Positions 55,140 through 63,374 of a DNA stretch of 64,000 nt are shown in pieces. How positions within the stretch are numbered: the stretch's first letter is position 1; every line of letters begins with the position of its first letter. Source of the DNA: Diploptera punctata (Eukaryota > Arthropoda > Insecta > Blattodea > Blaberidae); assembly GCA_030220185.1 (NCBI GenBank), contig JASPKZ010003432.1, forward strand, positions 2,282,501-2,346,500. Direction: 5' to 3'. Both the position numbers and the translations under genes were made by a program. The notes beneath the pieces were generated by a model that worked only from the letters and a program-made list of their open reading frames with translations, searched no databases and was not told the origin of the DNA.

Positions 55140-55890
55140 CCTCTTTCTATACACAATACAAAAATACATCATTTATGTGAAGTGGTCTGCCGAAGTAGAG
55201 TGTAAATTGAAAATAGATCACATTAACATCATCTATCTGCCCTGTGCAGAACCGGAAGCATGAACATTGCAGTGGTAGCAATGCAACACACACACATACA
55301 CATGATAATTCATTACATTGGATGAGGGATCGTGAGAAAAGTTGAAGAGGAGAATATGATTTGGCTCAGTGGTAGAGCATCAGCACATAAAGCTGATGGT
55401 ATGGGGTTCGATTCCCAGTTTAGGCATGAATTCTTTTCTTTTCCATTGATACAAAAAATATTGATACTTATTAGTTATTATTATCATATAAAAAATTACT
55501 GTTATAAGTAAATATAAGGTGGTTCTGTGGCACAAGGGTTTAGTCACTTCCTTCCATCTCTGGAACTCAAATTCACATCTCGGTCACTTCATGTAGGGTT
55601 TGTGGTGGATGAATTGGAGTCAGGACAAGTTTTTCTTGGAGTTTTTCCTGTTTTCTGTGTCAAAAATTAATTCCATCACTTCTCCATAATCAATCTCATC
55701 CATTTTGTTTCATCTCATTGGCTCATATGATGTTGTAACAGACCTGCTTAGCCATCATCCATGCATATTACATATATTTAATAATAAAGATTTCATCTTA
55801 TTTCATCCATCAGAACCTGGCATTATGCCAGATACACGTAGAAGGTTTACATTTACATGAGTAAATATAAATTATAATTAAGAGCTTGAA
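55140..55890. other. Intron DNA with two tRNA-like SINE heads
   Basis: A head at 55355-55425 (ggctcagtggtagagc, gggttcgattcccag) and another SINE-like unit at 55515-55770 (cacaagggtttagtcac, gtttttcttggagttttt) lie on the + strand. The rest was not recognised. Confidence 0.55.
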
Positions 55891-56015
55891 TTGGAAATAT
55901 ACATTTCACCTCATATTTTATTTTTCACTTGGACACATTAGTGAAGCAACATTGTCAGTCTCAACTAGAATCCAAAACATGTCCGGGCGAGGAAAAATAT
56001 GAGGTGAGGTGTATA

Positions 56016-57215
56016 CAGGGTGGCTCCAAAGTCTCGATTCATTTCTTTGAAAGCATTGACCAACGTTCATGACTGTTACATATGTTATTTGTCAGATGTC
56101 TGTGAACAGTCTTCAGTACAGTTCAATCTGTCCCCCTTGCATTTTGGGCATTGCTCCCAGCGTTGCACTGTTGCTCTAAACACATTACGCAGATGGTGTG
56201 GTGTAATAGCTGCTACTGCCTCGTAAATACGTTCCCGTAAATGAGGAAGATCACGAACCTTAGTCTTGTACACATGAGACTTGATAAAACCCCACGCAAA
56301 AAGATCAAGTGGGGTTAAGTCTGGTGAGTGTGGCTCAGCTCTGCCGATCCAGCGACCCGGAAATGTTGCATTGAGATAGGCACGCACACACAGAGCGAAA
56401 TGCGGTGGGGCACCATCTTGCTGAAAGACAACAGAGTATAAAACACCATCCTGCGTAAGCCGTGGTTCTAGAAATTGTTCAAGCATGTCTAAGTAGGTGA
56501 CTCCAGTGACTGTGGGTTCTTGAAACATGAATGGACCATACAGTTTTGTTGCTGTTACACCTAGCCATACATTAATTTTTGGTGTATCTCGTTGCCATTC
56601 ATATGTAGCATTAGCTTGCTTGTCGGCCCATATTCGACAATCGTGCCTATTTACACGACCACAAATGTGGACTGTAGCCTCGTCACTGAAAAGGATATTG
56701 TCCATTAGATTTTCATTAGCAACAGCCTGAAGCAAATCATAGCATATAGCCTGACGGGCAGCATAATCTTCTTGTTCCAAGTGATGTAGCACTTGTAGAT
56801 GGTATGCACATTTGATGAGTTTAAACCTTAAAACCCTCCAAACTGTTGTCCTGGGAATGTCCAGTTCATTACTGAGCCTGCGAGTCGACGCACTTGGACT
56901 GCGTTCAATCGCGTGCTGAATATGTTCAACATCATTTGCAGAGGTCTATGGTCTGCCTGAACGTTTTTTCATCAAGAACACTTCCTGTTCGTCTAAATTT
57001 GTTCACCAACATCTGGATATTGGCTCTAGTAGGTGCTGGTTTGTGAAACTTTCGTTCAAATTCCTGATGCACTTGTTCATAGCTTGCCAATGGCAATTGC
57101 GCGGAAACAGCTGTTATTCTTTCTTCAATGGTAAGCATACTTCGTGATGAACCTGAAAAACAATGAAGCAAATGTCAATTTAATGGAAATAGATCGAGAC
57201 TTTTGGACCACCCTG
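56016..57215 (-). mobile_element. DD41D mariner-type transposon, full length (1.2 kb)
   Basis: Terminal repeats cagggtggctccaaagtctc and its mirror (gagacttttggaccaccctg) are flanked by TA (56014-56015 and 57216-57217). The size and layout match the copy at 20250-21443. Confidence 0.9.
56085..57171 (-). pseudogene. DD41D transposase with internal deletion
   Basis: The minus strand from 57171 gives the helix-turn-helix head (MLTIEERITAVSAQLPLASY, then ANIQMLVNKFRRTGSVLDEK) and breaks near 56935. The 235-residue frame 56792-56085 holds the core: DNILFSDEATVHICGRVNRH (first Asp), YSVVFQQDGAPPHFALCVRA (second Asp) and EPHSPDLTPLDLFAW (third Asp). Only 36 residues separate the second and third aspartates, against 41 at 20348; about five residues after WIGR are missing. 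The frame break and deletion indicate an inactive copy, though the catalytic residues themselves are present. Confidence 0.82.
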
Positions 57216-57333
57216 TATTTCCAATGCTAAATCTTGATAGTGTTCAGATTATTTATTTACTCAGTAAATGAATCAGATTATTTTTGGTCTGGACATCTTA
57301 CCTCAATATTAATGTTGATTTGTTCTTGGACAT

Positions 57334-57360
57334 GTTTCAAAACAATTGTTTTATCGTCAG
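57334..57360 (-). ncRNA. Hammerhead-like core motif, left arm
   Basis: Minus strand: CTGACGA, T, then AAAACAATTGTTTT (a perfect self-complementary stem), then GAAAC. Both core halves are intact. Confidence 0.5.
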
Positions 57361-57380
57361 CTTTCCCAGACTGGTTTTAT

Positions 57381-58340
57381 TTATGTTGCATTATGTTGCA
57401 CCACCTGGATGTCGATGTCAGCTCCATCTTGTGGTTGGCCAAAGAACCTCCAAACAAGGTCACCCTCCATCGGAATATCAAAATTCATAACTCTGTTTCT
57501 GTTCTTCTGAATATAAATTTTTTCCCAAATAGTCAGCTCTTTTGTATTTTCTAACTGTTTTAATAATTTAGTGTCTGAATTTATATTATGTTTTTCAGAC
57601 CAAACATGAGCAGCAACTGCAGATTTTTCAATTTCTCCATTTTTAATATTTCTTATGTGTTCTTTGGTTCTAATTTTTAGGTTTCTTTTTGTTTTCCCTA
57701 TACATATCTTTTCACAACCCATGCATTCAATTTGATATATTCCTGACTTTTTATTTTTATCAGTTTTTTTCATTTTTGTTGGTTTTTATTAGTTTATTTA
57801 AACTGTAGTTATTTTTTGGTGCTAATTTAATATTAAACTTCTCAAATATATTTTGAAATTTATTATGTACCCAGGGGTGATATGTGAATTTATTTCCTAT
57901 ATTTTTTCATAGGTGGTTCTTCTTTTTCAAGATTACTTCTGTTTATCATTTTTTGTTTTTTATACTTTTCTGTCCTTTTATGTACCATTTTTTCATCAAA
58001 CCCATTTTCTCTTGCTACTTTGATTATGTGTTTTTTCTCATGTTTGAAATCTTCTTCGTTTAAGGGTAAGTTTACCAATCTATGAGTTAAACTATTAAAT
58101 GCTGCTAATTTATGTTCAATTGGATTGAACCCTGTTGATTTTATAAAATTTTCCGTATGAGTTTCTTTCCTATGAATCTTGAATTCAATTTTTCTTTTTT
58201 CTTCGTTTCTGACCAATTTAAGATCCAAAAAATGTATTTGTTTATTGTCTTCTATTTCTTTGGTGAATTTAATGTTTGTACTCTGTAAATTTAATAGTTT
58301 TAGGGAATCTTCTACATGTTTTTCTTTAACCCATTCGCCT
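57381..58340 (-). pseudogene. Penelope RT C-terminus and GIY-YIG endonuclease, left copy
   Basis: The minus strand from 58325 reads the region after the RT active site (FTKEIEDNKQ equivalents, then HFLDLKLVRNEEKRKIEFK), a linker (58228-57890), and after a frame break the GIY-YIG domain (57773-57381). Domain landmarks are SGIYQIECMGCEKICIGKTK, an RTKEHIR helix and IWEKIYIQ with the catalytic-type Glu. The second motif is CIG rather than YIG. The frame is broken by a 4-base insertion near 57893 that brings in a stop. The protein would nick DNA to prime reverse transcription in the family. Confidence 0.85.
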
Positions 58341-58597
58341 CAGAAGACGAGGTACACTCGCTTAACTCTCCCTGTTATATATTTCATAATATTTTGTACA
58401 TCCTTTGGCAGGATAACCCTTTATTAACATTTATGAATAGTAGATGAATGTCTTTTCCGTCTTCACCAACATTGATATCTCAAGTACCGTTATCTTTGGT
58501 TCCTTTTGAATGTATGAAAACAGACAATATAATTTACCGTGATTTAAATTCAGTTTTTGGGGGAATACATTGAGCATTTAAACTTGAAGCGAATGGG
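58330..58597. mobile_element. piggyBac-type MITE nested in the Penelope RT
   Basis: Ends CCCATTCGCCTCA and TGAAGCGAATGGG are inverted repeats directly flanked by TTAA (58326-58329 and 58598-58601), the piggyBac signature. On either side the Penelope frame is continuous across the TTAA (YVDDIICIV, then KEKHVEDSLKL on the minus strand), so the insertion was clean. Confidence 0.85.
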
Positions 58598-58601
58598 TTA
58601 A

Positions 58602-58800
58602 CAATACAAATTATATCATCAACATATCTACTCCAAAATTTAAACATTGTGGGATGTGCTTTAGTGATTTTATATTCAAAATCGCTCATAAATAAATTTG
58701 CCAGGAAAGGTGATAATGGGTTTCCCATTGAGAGCCCTGATTTTTGTCTATAGACTCCCATTGAATGTAAAAAACATTTGGTCAATGCATAACTCAGTTA
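58602..58800 (-). pseudogene. Penelope RT catalytic segment
   Basis: The minus strand reads TKCFLHSMGVYRQKSGLSMG, NPLSPFLANLFMSDFEY, then KFWSRYVDDIICIV. GLSMGNPLSPFLA and RYVDD are Penelope RT motifs. YVDD is the catalytic box. Only this part of the RT palm is left upstream of the arms. It belongs to the left copy. Confidence 0.85.
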
Positions 58801-58845
58801 ATTTCAAATAATCTTCTTTGATCTCCCTGTCTATGTTGTTTTTTC

Positions 58846-59247
58846 GGTATTGTTAAAGAAAAACATGTAGAAGATTCCCTAAAACTATTAAATTTACAGA
58901 GTACAAACATTAAATTCACCAAAGAAATAGAAGACAATAAACAAATACATTTTTTGGATCTTAAATTGGTCAGAAACGAAGAAAAAAGAAAAATTGAATT
59001 CAAGATTCATAGGAAAGAAACTCATACGGAAAATTTTATAAAATCAACAGGGTTCAATCCAATTGGACATAAATTAGCAGCATTTAATAGTTTAACTCAT
59101 AGATTGGTAAACTTACCCTTAAACGAAGAAGATTTCAAACATGAGAAAAAACACATAATCAAAGTAGCAAGAGAAAATGGGTTTGATGAAAAAATGGTAC
59201 ATAAAAGGATAGAAAAGTATAAAAAACAAAAAATGATAAACAAGTAA
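58846..59247 (+). pseudogene. Penelope RT C-terminus, right copy
   Basis: Starting just after the YVDD box, the + strand reads IVKEKHVEDSLKLLNLQSTN and continues to HFLDLKLVRNEEK and RIEKYKKQKMINK, then a stop. It is nearly identical to the left copy, with I replacing T in the last block, but a 2-base deletion near 59240 shifts the frame. The left copy is intact at this point. Confidence 0.82.
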
Positions 59248-59269
59248 TCTTGAAAAAGAAGAACCACCT

Positions 59270-59794
59270 ATGAAAAAATATAGGAAATTCACATATCACC
59301 CCTGGGTACATAATAAATTTCAAAATATATTTGAGAAGTTTAATATTAAATTAGCACCAAAAAATAACTACAGTTTAAATAAACTAATAAAAACCAACAA
59401 AAATGAAAAAACTGATAAAAATAAAAAGTCAGGAATATATCAAATTGAATGCATGGGTTGTGAAAAGATATGTATAGGGAAAACAAAAAGAAACCTAAAA
59501 ATTAGAACCAAAGAACACATAAGAAATATTAAAAATGGAGAAATTGAAAAATCTGCAGTTGCTGCTCATGTTTGGTCTGAAAAACATAATATAAATTCAG
59601 ACACTAAATTATTAAAACAGTTAGAAAATACAAAAGAGCTGACTATTTGGGAAAAAATTTATATTCAGAAGAACAGAAACAGAGTTATGAATTTTGATAT
59701 TCCGATGGAGGGTGACCTTGTTTGGAGGTTCTTTGGCCAACCACAAGATGGAGCTGACATCGACATCCAGGTGGTGCAACATAATGCAACATAA
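59270..59794 (+). pseudogene. GIY-YIG endonuclease, right copy
   Basis: This 174-residue frame runs from the linker (KKYRKFTYHPWVHNKFQNIF) through the complete GIY-YIG domain: SGIYQIECMGCEKICIGKTK at residues 54-73, RTKEHIR, AAHVWSEKHNI and IWEKIYIQKNRNRVMNFDIP. It ends QDGADIDIQVVQHNAT at the natural stop. The domain itself is uninterrupted here, unlike in the upstream linker of the left copy. CIG in place of YIG is shared by both copies and is therefore ancestral to the pair. It is called a pseudogene because no start codon or RT is attached in frame. Confidence 0.85.
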
Positions 59795-59814
59795 ATAAAA
59801 CCAGTCTGGGAAAG

Positions 59815-59843
59815 CTGACGATAAAACAGAATTGTTTTGAAAC
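59815..59843 (+). ncRNA. Hammerhead-like core motif, right arm
   Basis: CTGACGA, T, AAAAC, AGAATT, GTTTT, GAAAC. It lies 20 bases after the stop codon of the GIY-YIG frame. The stem keeps AAAAC/GTTTT while the loop differs by two bases from the left arm. Confidence 0.5.
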
Positions 59844-59949
59844 ATGTGCAAGAACAAATCAACATTAATATTGAGGTAAGATGTCCAGACCAAAAATAAT
59901 ATAATTAAAATAACCTCAAAATATAACTTCCTAAAATTAAATATTAAAT

Positions 59950-60037
59950 GAATCAGATTTTACATCTCACCTCAATTTTCTATCCTTTCCAAGACTAGTT
60001 TCAAGGAGCTTTTCTCATTGTCAACTAGCATCTGATT
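59950..60037 (-). mobile_element. Older single Penelope arm
   Basis: It contains ttttacatctcacctcaat and, on the minus strand, TTGACAAT, a GAG/CTC stem and GAAACTAG. It was the target of the 57280-59945 insertion. Confidence 0.55.
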
Positions 60038-60252
60038 CATAATTAAATAGTGGAAATAACATTATGAGGTTCTTGTTCATGAAGAATGAGTAATTTTTAT
60101 ATCTCTTACCTCATAGTTTATGTTTTCGTAAATATGAGAATAATGTCGGTTGAAAATGGAAGGAATGTTTCCATTTGAAAACTGCAGTTCCCATGTTTAA
60201 GAAAACATAAACTATGAGGTAAGAGATATAAAAAGGACTCATTCTTCATGAA
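60038..60252. mobile_element. Penelope-type fold-back
   Basis: The left cap (ggaaataacattatgaggtt) is followed by linker, TTACCTCATAGTTTATG, a centre near 60140 and the mirrored arm (aaaactgcagttcc, ataaactatgaggtaagag). A possible 11-bp target duplication with one mismatch is AGCATCTGATT (60027-60037) and AGCATCCGATT (60253-60263). Confidence 0.75.
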
Positions 60253-60289
60253 TAGCATCCGATTGTTAAGTTGACAATTGATATTTCTA

Positions 60290-60690
60290 TGCTCCTCCTC
60301 TCTCAGTTGGTGGACTGATAACTTCTAAATCAAATATTTTTTCTCTGTGAATTTCAGAATTCGTTAATTTGTCTTTGTATTTTCATATGTAAATTTTTTC
60401 CAAATTTTAATAAATATATAATTGGTTTCAAAGCAAGTTTTTTCATGATTTCCTTATTATGTTTATGATTCCATTTTTTATGTCCTGCAGTGCATCTTAT
60501 GAATCTCATTTCATTAGCTGTTATTCTGCTTTCCTCCATTCATCTCAATGTCCATCCCTCACTGCTGTGATACAGAACAAGTCTTGCCGAAGTCTTATAT
60601 AGGTGTATTCTTGTGACCTTAGCCTCCCTTATCAAAGTCATCAATTCTTAATGTTCTTGAGCATTTCTTTTTGCTATATTTTAATACCAG
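60290..60690 (-). pseudogene. LINE family B-like RT C-terminal fragment
   Basis: The minus strand frame 60539-60354 reads MEESRITANEMRFIRCTAGH, then KKWNHKHNKEIMKKL. It aligns with ESRITACEMRFMRRTAGYTR of family B, with a stop just upstream and further eroded sequence to about 60690. It is a diverged, inactive relative. Confidence 0.65.
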
Positions 60691-60699
60691 CTTTCCTTT

Positions 60700-61145
60700 A
60701 CCCTTATACATATATATATATATATATAACATGAAAAGAAAAATAAATGCCTGAGCTGGGATATTTTTATATACACATTCTGGACATCATCAAGTCATTG
60801 TAATTTTGATCCATTACATCTTTTATCAACAATCTTGACATCTAAGCAGATTTTTGGCATTCTACTGTCATTCATTTTGACTACATTGGCCAGCCATTCT
60901 AATAATCTAACTATAAAGTCAGTAAAAATGTTTATTTTATATATATTTATGGATGAAGAGTACAGGCATAAAAATCAGGTAAGTCACTTGTCACTTTTCC
61001 CTGAAACCAATAAAACAAATTTTTAGTTGTACAACATCCATACCTGTATGCCAAACTTTGGAGATAAATAAACCCAGGACTAAACTATACATTTTACTGT
61101 TTCAGACATTTAAATTATAGTGCTTTACATGGAGGATCTAATGAT
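60700..61145. other. Intron DNA with a TA microsatellite
   Basis: (TA)n at about 60709-60728. No gene was recognised. Confidence 0.5.
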
Positions 61146-61149
61146 ACCT

Positions 61150-61245
61150 TAAACTCCATTTGAACAAAAATTCTTCTTCTTCACGGTTTAGGCTTATTTA
61201 CTAGCCTGTTCTGGCTCCAAGTTGCTGCTCTTTCCATCTTTTCCT
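61150..61245 (-). mobile_element. LINE 3' tail fragment
   Basis: Minus strand ends in GAAGAAGAA near 61169 after ggagccagaacaggctag, resembling a family B-type tail. Confidence 0.45.
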
Positions 61246-61264
61246 TGAACAAAAATGTGACTTA

Positions 61265-61310
61265 ATAACTAATAAATGGTGAGATTTCACGACCCACTAT
61301 TTATTAGTTA
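61265..61310. repeat. Hairpin, 16-bp perfect arms
   Basis: ttaataactaataaat and atttattagttattaa enclose a 22-base centre. It abuts the left end of the inverted LINE insertion. Confidence 0.75.
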
Positions 61311-61648
61311 TTAACTTTACTATCTAACCTCTCTTGGTTAACTCTTGTTTTTTCGACGCCGACGCTATTAGGGCATCCGAGGGCTAGGGAGTCTTTCCTT
61401 TCTTCCATTTCTTCTTTCCTTTATTTTCTTTTCTTCTCCAGAAAAGCCTGACCAGAGGCTATAAGATGGCAGCCCCATCAGTGGTCTTGCCTTCCTTTGG
61501 CCAGCAACCAATCGAAGGGACTATTATTATGCTTTCAAATCTTATACGAGAATTTCCCGGAAGGCCGTCCTATGAAACGCTGGAAGGAAAATTTTCTATA
61601 GGATCGTAACAGGCCTTGGCCTAATACTTGGAAGGAAGAAGAAGAAGA
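61306..61648. mobile_element. LINE family B copy with 5' inversion
   Basis: 61306-61548 is the reverse complement of the first about 240 bases of the copy at 7638 (ending in its exact 5' start, cttatacg). It is followed by a 14-base filler and then by the + strand 3' tail (ggccgtcctatgaaacgctg, taacaggccttggcctaat, gaagaagaagaa). This is the layout expected from twin priming. Confidence 0.8.
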
Positions 61649-61894
61649 ACTTGAAAACCTCATGATCTTATTTCCCATAATTAATATATGGAAAAAAAAA
61701 AAAAAAAAAAGAGACATACCTGGTTCTTTCCTTGTAGCCTTCAGATATTTTCTAATTCTAAATTACTTTGAATGTGCCAGATGCCATTTTCAAAAACTGC
61801 AAAATGAAAATATTGATTTTGTATGGCTTAGATTATTTAATTTTGTATTTATTGTTATGGAAAAATGAATGTGGTTTATATTAATTTTTTTTAG

Positions 61895-62067
61895 GTTGGA
61901 TATAGCTCGAGTGGCAAGAATTGGTTCTGTCTCTCTGTTTATATGGGCTCTTTTTGCTGCTATCTTGTGGCAAAAAATATTTTCTAAGATTAATCTGAAT
62001 GAGCCGACATTAGAAGATCACATGGTATCAGGAGGCAGTATTGTAGCTTGTACTTTATTTATTCTTG
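61895..62067 (+). CDS. SLC30A5: ZnT5-type zinc transporter, exon E
   Basis: The exon completes the Arg codon from exon D and encodes LDIARVARIGSVSLFIWALF, then AAILWQKIF and EPTLEDHMVSGGSIVACTLF, ILG. It carries two membrane helices separated by a loop; the EDHMVSGG block corresponds to the EHVLSGG-type segment that precedes the cation-efflux domain in ZnT5. Acceptor tttttttag precedes 61895 and donor gtaagt follows 62067, leaving one base (G) for the next exon. The following exons, including the His-rich loop and metal-binding His/Asp helices of the SLC30 fold, lie beyond 64000. A sense-strand LINE starts within about 30 bp of this donor. Confidence 0.93.
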
Positions 62068-62567
62068 GTAAGTAGTGTTGGCAACAACTAATGTGGGAGC
62101 TGTAACAAGGAGAACGGGAGGAAAATGAAGATAAACCGTGAGTAGAGAACAAATAGAGAGCTAAATTGTAACGCAGGTGATAGTACAAATTAATAGACAC
62201 AACTGAAAGTGTAGGCAAAGTGCCATACGTCTAAATAGTAAAACCACAGACGACAAAAGAAGAAAGTGGGGTTAGTGAAGTGCTATAACGTTGAGTGCAG
62301 TGCAGGTTTACCAACGGCGAAGTTGTAAACATCTATGCAAGCAGAGAGAAGGACTACAGGACAACTAGCGACATCTGTTAGCAACAAAGTGAACGGCAGA
62401 GGCGAGCAGCGCGCGATCAGGCAGCAAGTACCACCATCAGCCGGAGACCGACAGAACTAAGAGAGCAGCAAACCAGAAATACGAAGGAATAATCAGCCGA
62501 ATACCAGACCGCACCCATATCAGATCCCAAGGCAGAGACCACCATAACACCGGAAAACAGATACACC

Positions 62568-63289
62568 ATGGCGGGTAATAAGTCAGGCCGGAAAAAAAAA
62601 CAACACAAAGAACAATCACTCAAACCGCACAAGCACAAGCGACGAGGAAGATTGCGCGGGAAACAGCGGAGGTATAAAAGGCATGTTTACAGACATACTA
62701 AACGAAATCAAAGAAATCAGAAGACAGAACGAGGATTTCAGAGAGGAGACTAAGAAAAACATCACAGATCTAAAGAACGAAATCAAGAATTTCGACAAGA
62801 AACTAGAAGAAAAATGCTGCTCACTAGAAGAAAAAATATCAGCGGAGAAAACAGCACAAACGATTCGGTCAGACGAATAGAAGAGAGGCTAAAAACACTG
62901 GAAAACGCAGAGGAAAAGAGACAGCGCAGTGAAAAGAGAAACAATATAATTATAAAAAGCAAGGATTTTGACGAGGAAACAAACAACACAAAAGATGACA
63001 AAGTGAAAGCAATACTCAGAAAAATCGAATGCAAAGAAGACTATACCAGAGCAACATTCATAGGAAGAGACAAACTAGACAGGGGCCTCGTGAAGTACAA
63101 ATGAAGACAATGGAAGATAAAATCGCCGTCATGAAAAACAAAAGCAAATTAAAAGGACAAGACTGCTACATAGATTCTGATCTGACTAGACAGGAGAGAG
63201 AGATTCAACAAACACTCAGACAACGTGCAAGGAGAAAGAGCGAGAGAAAGGCAACACCGTACAAGTTGGGTACCAAAAAATGTTGGTAA
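62568..63289 (+). pseudogene. LINE ORF1 (coiled-coil nucleic-acid chaperone), frameshifted
   Basis: The start MAGNKSGRKKKQHKEQSLKP is strongly basic. The reading then continues in a second frame (62683-62877: FTDILNEIKEIRRQNEDFRE, a heptad-rich coiled coil), returns to the first frame (62814-63104: RRIEERLKTLENAEEKRQRS, EKRNNIIIKSKDF) and moves to a third (63029-63289: MKTMEDKIAVMKNKSKLKGQ, DCYIDSDLTRQEREIQQTLR). The order coiled coil, RRM-like segment, basic C-terminal domain is that of L1-type ORF1 proteins, which bind element RNA as trimers. At least three frameshifts disable it. Confidence 0.75.
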
Positions 63290-63374
63290 ACAATCAGTGG
63301 GTAAACTGGACTACTCTCCTTCAACAGCAAGACACCTAAAGCATACTATCTTACCACATGCCAGAACAAGAACA

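Larger units (their letters stand above)
55880..57235. mobile_element. Penelope-type fold-back split by a DD41D mariner
   Basis: The left arm (about 55885-55950: aattggaaatatacatttc, acctcatattttattttt) is mirrored by the right arm (55992-56015: aaaaatatgaggtgaggtg). The mirrored linker resumes only after the mariner, at 57216 (tatttccaat). The mariner therefore inserted into a TA of a pre-existing fold-back. Confidence 0.75.
57280..59945. mobile_element. Large Penelope inverted pair, RT and GIY-YIG, with 14-bp target duplication
   Basis: AAATGAATCAGATT lies at 57266-57279 and 59946-59959. Two Penelope copies point outwards. The left (minus) runs from RT near 58800 to the GIY-YIG end at 57381. 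The right (plus) begins at about 58846 and runs to 59794 plus 3' UTR. The shared arms are about 1.05 kb and nearly identical. The left copy has an additional 200 bp of RT, itself split by a TTAA-flanked MITE. The cap (aacctcaaaatataacttcc) is only on the right. Confidence 0.92.

Noticed and set aside
62417..63034. Minus-strand frames rich in Leu, Ser and Phe as membrane proteins
   Set aside because: They are the antisense of the coiled-coil ORF1 of the LINE.
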